64,000 bases of DNA from Acidimicrobiales bacterium (GTDB lineage Bacteria > Actinomycetota > Acidimicrobiia > Acidimicrobiales > MedAcidi-G1). The translations under genes and the position numbers were made by a program. Below are positions 60,222-64,000 of the stretch, in pieces (position 1 is the first letter of the stretch; every line of letters starts with the position of its first letter). The notes under the pieces are model-generated. The model saw only the letters and a list, made by a program, of their open reading frames with translations. It did no database searches and was not told the DNA's origin. The stretch is from contig JAAZZG010000001.1 in the NCBI GenBank assembly GCA_014237715.1, positions 121,080 to 185,079 of the forward strand, in the 5' to 3' direction.

Positions 60222-61235
60222 TCAGAGTGCGTAGACGCGGGAGGCGGTGCCGGAGAACATCGCGGAACGTTCGTTATCGGTGAAGTCGCCGACCATCTTC
60301 TTGAAGGCGTTGTAGAGCACGTGGTACGAGACCGACACCCTGTCGACCGGGAAGTTGCTTTCAAACATGCACCGCTCGGGCCCAAAGCAGTCGATGGTGT
60401 GCAGGTAGTGGTCGCGGTGGGCGGCCACCACCTCGTCAGACGTCGGCGGACAGTCGGCAAGGTGCCAGTCAAAGCCGTTGTCGGGCATGGCCAGGCCGCC
60501 CAGCTTGGCCACCACGTTGGGGCAGCGGGCTGCCTCGGCAATGTCGATCTTCCACTGCTCGAAGATCTCGTCGCGCTGAGTCGCCCAGGGTCCGACGCCC
60601 AACGGGGTGCCGAAGTGGTCGAGGATGATCGTGGTGTCGGGGGCTGAACGGGCCAGATCGACGAAGTCCGGGAGTTGGTAGTGGTAGTGCCAGCTCTCAT
60701 AGGTGTACCCGTGGCGGCCCAGCAGGCGAACTCCGCTCCGGAACCCCTCGTCTGCGGCCAGCCCCGACGGTGCTCGCCCGGGAATAGTTAGCACCTCGGG
60801 GTGGGTGGGGTGCGAGATGGCGTGACGGATTCCCCGGAATAGACCGTTGCCGGCTGTCACGTGGGCATCGAGCACTTCGGACAGTAGATCCCCTAGCCGT
60901 AGGTCGGCGTAGGCCACGATGCCGGCGATGCGTGCACCTGGTCCCGCTTCGCTCTCGGCGGCCAGACCGGCCACGAATTCAGTCTCGCCGACCGGACGGA
61001 GGTGGTCCGGCCCGTCGTCGCGGTACTCGGCGTGGCATTCGATGAAGACGGTCCTGGTGACCCGATGGCCCGATCCGGTGTCGGCCCAGAGGTTTTCCAG
61101 CACGTAGTCGGCGCCGGGGATCTGCCACAGGTGGTGGTGGGGGTCGACGATCTCCAGTTCAGGATCAACGATCTCCTCATCGACCTGGGCATGCCATTCG
61201 GGCCGGTCGAAGGCGAGGGGCTCGCGGTCTGCCAT
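60222..61235 (-). CDS. amidohydrolase-2-family (TIM-barrel) hydrolase
   Basis: A 337-residue metal-dependent hydrolase. The HxH metal motif is EIVDPHHHLWQI, with IILDHFGTPLG (His) and MFESNFPVDRVSVSYHV (Asp) completing the site. The layout matches fuconolactonase/pyrone-dicarboxylate-lactonase-type enzymes, so a lactone is a likely substrate. It is the first gene of the three-gene operon with the DDAH-like and LDI-like genes; the gap to the next gene is 25 bases. Confidence 0.87.
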   Translation of the reverse strand: MADREPLAFDRPEWHAQVDEEIVDPELEIVDPHHHLWQIPGADYVLENLWADTGSGHRVTRTVFIECHAEYRDDGPDHLRPVGETEFVAGLAAESEAGPGARIAGIVAYADLRLGDLLSEVLDAHVTAGNGLFRGIRHAISHPTHPEVLTIPGRAPSGLAADEGFRSGVRLLGRHGYTYESWHYHYQLPDFVDLARSAPDTTIILDHFGTPLGVGPWATQRDEIFEQWKIDIAEAARCPNVVAKLGGLAMPDNGFDWHLADCPPTSDEVVAAHRDHYLHTIDCFGPERCMFESNFPVDRVSVSYHVLYNAFKKMVGDFTDNERSAMFSGTASRVYAL

Positions 61236-61584
61236 GGTTACCGAATCTAGCCTCGGACGGTAAGGCTGAATCCTGAAGCAACTAGCAGGGAGGAGCCACC
61301 TGGCGACCGGATCACACGGTCATCACCATGCCCGTAGGGCCTCGGCCGGAGTGCTGCGCTTCTCGTTGGTAGCCGCTGCGGTGGAACGGTTGCTTGCCGA
61401 TCACGGCGTGGCTCACACCACTCTGGCCGTTGCGTGTCGCCCCTGTGAGGATGATCGCCCCGAAGGAGGTTGGGGGATTTCAGATACTCCCCCTGGAGCT
61501 GGCAGCGGCGACGGATCGGGAAAAGGAGCCGAAAAGCCGGACGGCTCGGAACCGGTCGGCCCTAAACGCATCTAGGTTCCTGAC
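61236..61584. other. 349-base divergent intergenic region
   Basis: It must hold the promoter of the amidohydrolase operon (minus strand) and that of the acyltransferase gene (plus strand). A 74-codon GTG frame at 61351-61575 ends in a Gly/Asp/Pro-rich tail and has no recognisable features, so I do not call it a gene. No repeat or hairpin stands out. Confidence 0.5.
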
Positions 61585-62235
61585 ATGCTGGGACTCAGGG
61601 CAGCTGCTTGGTCAGTGGCGGGAGCAGCGGTTCGGTGGGCGGCGGCCATTGCCAGCCGGGCCGCCGCAGTGGGTCCCAACCACCGGCCGGCCCGAAACTT
61701 TGGCGGGTTCGGCGACGGCAGCATCCTTGGGTGGCCGACCGGACCGGTGTTCGGCGAGCGGTGGATCTGGATTGGGAGTGACACTCTGATCGCCCCGCAC
61801 GTGACGCTGTCGGCCGGAATGGCTACCTGGGAGGCCACCTCAATCGAGCCAGTGGTTCGCATTGGCGATCGTTGTCTCATCGGACGGGGCACGGCGATCG
61901 TCGGGCACTTGGCCATCGACATCGGCGACGACGTGTACACGGGGATGAATGTCTACATCACCGACCAGAACCACGGTTACGAAGATCTAAACCTTCCGAT
62001 CGGGGTGCAAGCGCCTTTCGAGAAGCCGGTAACCATTGGTCCGGGAAGTTGGATCGGGTCCGGCGCAGTGATCCTCCCAGGGGCGCGGATCGGTGCTCAC
62101 GTCGTCGTCGGGGCCAACTCGGTGGTCCGCGGTGAAATACCAGACCACTCAGTGGTGGTCGGTGTCCCCGGTCGAGTGGTTCGACGCCATGACGGCACTG
62201 GGTGGCGGCGCGTTGGTGAAGTCCTCGACCTCTAA
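61585..62235 (+). CDS. hexapeptide-repeat acyltransferase
   Basis: A 216-residue left-handed beta-helix transferase. Hexapeptide-type repeats run from RWIWIGSDTLIAPHVTLSAG through RIGDRCLIGRGTAIVGH to VTIGPGSWIGSGAVILPGAR and HVVVGANSVVRGEIPDHSVV. The catalytic His is probably that in YITDQNHGYED, as in sugar and maltose acetyltransferases. It modifies a sugar or lipid with an acyl group. The Ala-rich first 35 residues may be a membrane-associated helix. Its stop lies 14 bases before a frameshifted gene on the other strand. Confidence 0.85.
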   Translation: MLGLRAAAWSVAGAAVRWAAAIASRAAAVGPNHRPARNFGGFGDGSILGWPTGPVFGERWIWIGSDTLIAPHVTLSAGMATWEATSIEPVVRIGDRCLIGRGTAIVGHLAIDIGDDVYTGMNVYITDQNHGYEDLNLPIGVQAPFEKPVTIGPGSWIGSGAVILPGARIGAHVVVGANSVVRGEIPDHSVVVGVPGRVVRRHDGTGWRRVGEVLDL

Positions 62236-62518
62236 GAGAACTGTCGTTCGGGGTCGAGTCCCACGCCATGAAAGTCGATATCGAACCGCAGTGCCCTTGT
62301 CTCGTTCATTTGGTCCTCCAGCTGCAGATCAGACTGGCCGAGTTCAGGCCCGATCTCAGGCGAGGTGTGCGCGATGCCTCGTAGGAAGGCGGTGTTGTCG
62401 ATGTCTGCACCGCGACGCTGGCGCTGAGTTCGGCAACCTGGCAGAAGTATTCGTGCATCGGGGTACCCGTGAACATTGGGAGGCCGACGGGTGACTCGTT
62501 GTCGTCGCTGATGGACAA
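62232..62518 (-). pseudogene. frameshifted small gene
   Basis: Reading the minus strand, one frame gives MSISDDNESPVGLPMFTGTP and MHEYFCQVAELSASVAVQ, then loses sense; the next frame resumes with DIDNTAFLRGIAHTSPEIGP and LGQSDLQLEDQMNETRALRF to a stop at 62232. Together they make a plausible protein of just under 100 residues, so a one- or two-base indel near 62400-62410 is likely. It could also be a sequencing error. No family recognised. The rest of the 369-base gap 62236-62604 holds only the leader of the next gene. Confidence 0.45.
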
Positions 62519-62604
62519 ATTTCAGTGGGTTGAAGCTTCCGGTGACGCTATGAGAAGGGCTGGGGTGCCACCTGATGGTTAACTTATTGAGCAGGAGGTG
62601 AGCT

Positions 62605-63138
62605 ATGGGTGCAGTAAGCGAGTTAGGTCTCGAAGTGAAATCGGCCAACGTTTTTCAACGGCTTGTCCAGGCGGTGGGATCGAGTCGGCCAGGGGCGTGG
62701 TTGTTTTCCAGAACCCTCTACCAGCCGGACAAAGTGTTGTTCAAGGCCACTGGAGGCCGCTTGACCATCCCGACCCTGGTCGCTGGACTCCCGGTGATAA
62801 TGGTGACTACAACTGGGGCAAAGACCGGGAACCGCCGAACCATGCCACTTCTCGGCATTCCGGTGGGAGAAGACCTGGCGGTGATCGGATCCAACTACGG
62901 CCAGAAGAACACGCCGAGCTGGGTGTACAACCTTGAAGCCGATCCATCAGCAACTATCGGATACCGAGACTGCACCGTGGAAGTGGTGGCCCGTCGGGCA
63001 GACGAAACCGAAACGGATCAGATCTTTGATCTAGCCAGCACCGTCTACTCGGGGTACGCGAAGTACCGCAAGAGGGCCGAACATCGCGTTATCCAGGTGT
63101 TCGTCCTCAAGACGGACACTCAGGGGGCGGCTCTCTAG
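62605..63138 (+). CDS. deazaflavin (F420)-dependent nitroreductase-fold protein (DUF385/Ddn family)
   Basis: A 177-residue protein with a textbook ribosome site (AGGAGGTGAG) before the ATG. The core KATGGRLTIPTLVAGLPVIM, TTTGAKTGNRRTMPLLGIPV and NTPSWVYNLEADPSATIGYR is that of the split-barrel F420-binding family of Mycobacterium Ddn. These enzymes reduce quinones, nitro compounds or lipids with F420H2 or bind F420. With npdG and the LLM genes it confirms an F420 economy. Confidence 0.9.
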   Translation: MGAVSELGLEVKSANVFQRLVQAVGSSRPGAWLFSRTLYQPDKVLFKATGGRLTIPTLVAGLPVIMVTTTGAKTGNRRTMPLLGIPVGEDLAVIGSNYGQKNTPSWVYNLEADPSATIGYRDCTVEVVARRADETETDQIFDLASTVYSGYAKYRKRAEHRVIQVFVLKTDTQGAAL

Positions 63139-63294
63139 CCGCCCTGGCCAACCCGTCTTACGGACAATCCGTGCCTCTTTGATTGGCCGTTGCCTTGCCT
63201 GGTCAAGGTTCGCGAACGGGTAGCGGGTTTCCTCGGCGTCGATAGGTGGTTGAAGTTCGATCTTGACGCCGGCTCCGCGCGGTGACCGCTGTGC

Positions 63295-63579
63295 TCAGCT
63301 GTCGGCAGTCTCCGGCCCGATGATCCCTCCGACCTCAGAGATGACGTCGGCCGGAAAGCCGCTCCGTTCGGAATGTTCTTGCACGAGGCCCTCGTCGGCC
63401 GCCTCGTAGATGCAAAAGGACTTGTCTGCCGTCCCGTAGGAATGCCTCCAGGTGATGTCCTTACCCTCAGCCCGCATTGCCTCCAGGGTCTCGTTCGAGT
63501 GTGCCGCAGCGCCCTGCAACTCCTCAGGGCCCATTGCTCCTAGGCCCGGCATCGATCGTTCGATTACGTATAGGGCCAT
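63295..63579 (-). CDS. DUF4242 small protein
   Basis: A 94-residue protein with GGAAGGTGG before the ATG at 63579. ALYVIERSMPGLGAMGPEEL begins it, and ITWRHSYGTADKSFCIYEAA is the DUF4242 core, where a strand holds the conserved Lys, Cys and Tyr/Glu. DUF4242 proteins are ferredoxin-like in fold; some are called nickel-binding, but the function is unknown. The flanking gaps (63139-63294 and 63580-63838) show no gene. Confidence 0.82.
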   Translation of the reverse strand: MALYVIERSMPGLGAMGPEELQGAAAHSNETLEAMRAEGKDITWRHSYGTADKSFCIYEAADEGLVQEHSERSGFPADVISEVGGIIGPETADS

Positions 63580-63838
63580 GGTTGCCACCTTCCGATCCGG
63601 CGACGGCCCGCGCCGCCGCTCGCCGATGAGGGTCTCACTCCCAGAGGGGGTCGTCAACCGATCTTTGAGGGGTGGGCCGACACCGGGGCCTCTATGAGTG
63701 TCGCCGAATGATGAGCTTCACCCCCCCCGAGGGAAACGATCCTGTTGTAGTGCATCCGGACTCGGCGATCGGGACTTGTCTGCCCTTCTGGAGACTTGAT
63801 TTGGTCCCGTGCGAAGCGAAGAGAGAAAGTAACTGGCT

Positions 63839-64000
63839 ATGACCGGTAACAAGATTCTGGCAAGCGTGGTTGTTCTGGCGTTCTTTGCCGCCGGATGCGG
63901 CGGGAGTGCGACGACTGTGGCGCCTGCGACTACCGCTGCGTCTACGACGACTGTGGCGCCTGCGACTACCGCTGCGTCTACGACGACTGTGGCGCCTGCG
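63839..64000 (+). CDS. Thr/Ala/Pro-rich lipoprotein, N-terminal part (3' end outside the window)
   Basis: 54 codons are visible. MTGNKILASVVVLAFFAAGC is a lipoprotein signal with lipobox FAAGC. A linker of TTVAPATTAAST units follows and runs off the window. GAGAGAAAG lies about ten bases upstream. It resembles the Thr-rich lipoproteins at 2.5-6 kb in design only; the leader here is not the dispersed repeat. Confidence 0.75.
   Translation, partial: MTGNKILASVVVLAFFAAGCGGSATTVAPATTAASTTTVAPATTAASTTTVAPA
63909..64000 (+). repeat. 36-bp tandem repeat in a lipoprotein linker
   Basis: Exact units starting ACGACTGTGGCGCC at 63911, 63947 and 63983; period 36 bases (12 codons) with no change between copies in view. 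The array continues past the window edge. The near-identity suggests recent expansion and possible length variation. Confidence 0.85.

Overview
The window is G+C-rich, gene-dense bacterial DNA whose gene content points to an actinobacterium, most likely an uncultivated Acidimicrobiia-like lineage (inference). Reasons: coenzyme F420 biology (NADPH:F420 reductase, two luciferase-like F420 enzymes, a deazaflavin nitroreductase-fold protein), a mycothiol-type alcohol dehydrogenase followed by a metallo-beta-lactamase protein, an InhA/FabI-type enoyl reductase, thrS followed by a HIT gene, many GTG/TTG starts, and lipoproteins with long Thr/Pro/Ala linkers. TGA is the commonest stop and TGG is used for Trp, so TGA is not generally reassigned.

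Layout. 0-1.8 kb: the end of murF, a zinc-ribbon protein, a membrane J-domain protein and tRNA-Val(CAC). 1.8-7.5 kb: an accessory-looking stretch, visibly poorer in G+C, with secreted lipoproteins (one joins an HNH nuclease-like domain to an Excalibur domain), small membrane proteins and seven copies of a dispersed GC-rich repeat, several ending directly at a start codon. 7.5-12.5 kb: a BMP-family (nucleoside-type) ABC importer operon bracketed by a 48-bp imperfect direct repeat that is the 3' end of the adjacent thiamine pyrophosphokinase gene. 12.5-19 kb: thiamine pyrophosphokinase, an ABC ATPase, a TauE/SafE permease, a heterodimeric ABC exporter and its MarR regulator. 19-28 kb: two CNNM/CBS proteins, an M23 peptidase, fabI, an F420 reductase, thrS, a HIT protein that seems to need a CTG start, and a TAP-like hydrolase. 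28-39 kb: oxidoreductases, the mscR-like gene with its MBL partner, TrpB2, an MFS transporter, F420-type enzymes, a patatin and a homocysteine methyltransferase. 39.4-44.9 kb: an unknown protein, an M19 dipeptidase, a small unknown protein, an Ldh_2 dehydrogenase and a Rieske oxygenase, which look like a catabolic set. 44.9-55 kb: a lipoprotein, a DEAD-box helicase, transporters, CspA, a cupin, an aldo/keto reductase, a VOC protein, an AhpD-like protein and others. 55-64 kb: a membrane protein, a PLP decarboxylase, an ABM protein, a three-gene operon (amidohydrolase, dimethylargininase-like, linalool dehydratase-isomerase-like), a hexapeptide acyltransferase, a frameshifted gene, a DUF385 protein, a DUF4242 protein and the start of another Thr-rich lipoprotein.

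The main discovery is a pair of genes each interrupted by one in-frame TGA exactly where the family has a catalytic cysteine, each followed by a hairpin with apical loop GGUCU (the Escherichia coli fdhF SECIS loop). One is an AhpD-like protein with a CxxU motif (U228). The other is a linalool dehydratase-isomerase-like protein (U222, nine residues after C213), for which I know of no described selenoprotein. The organism is therefore predicted to make selenoproteins. No selA, selB, selD or tRNA-Sec lies in this window.
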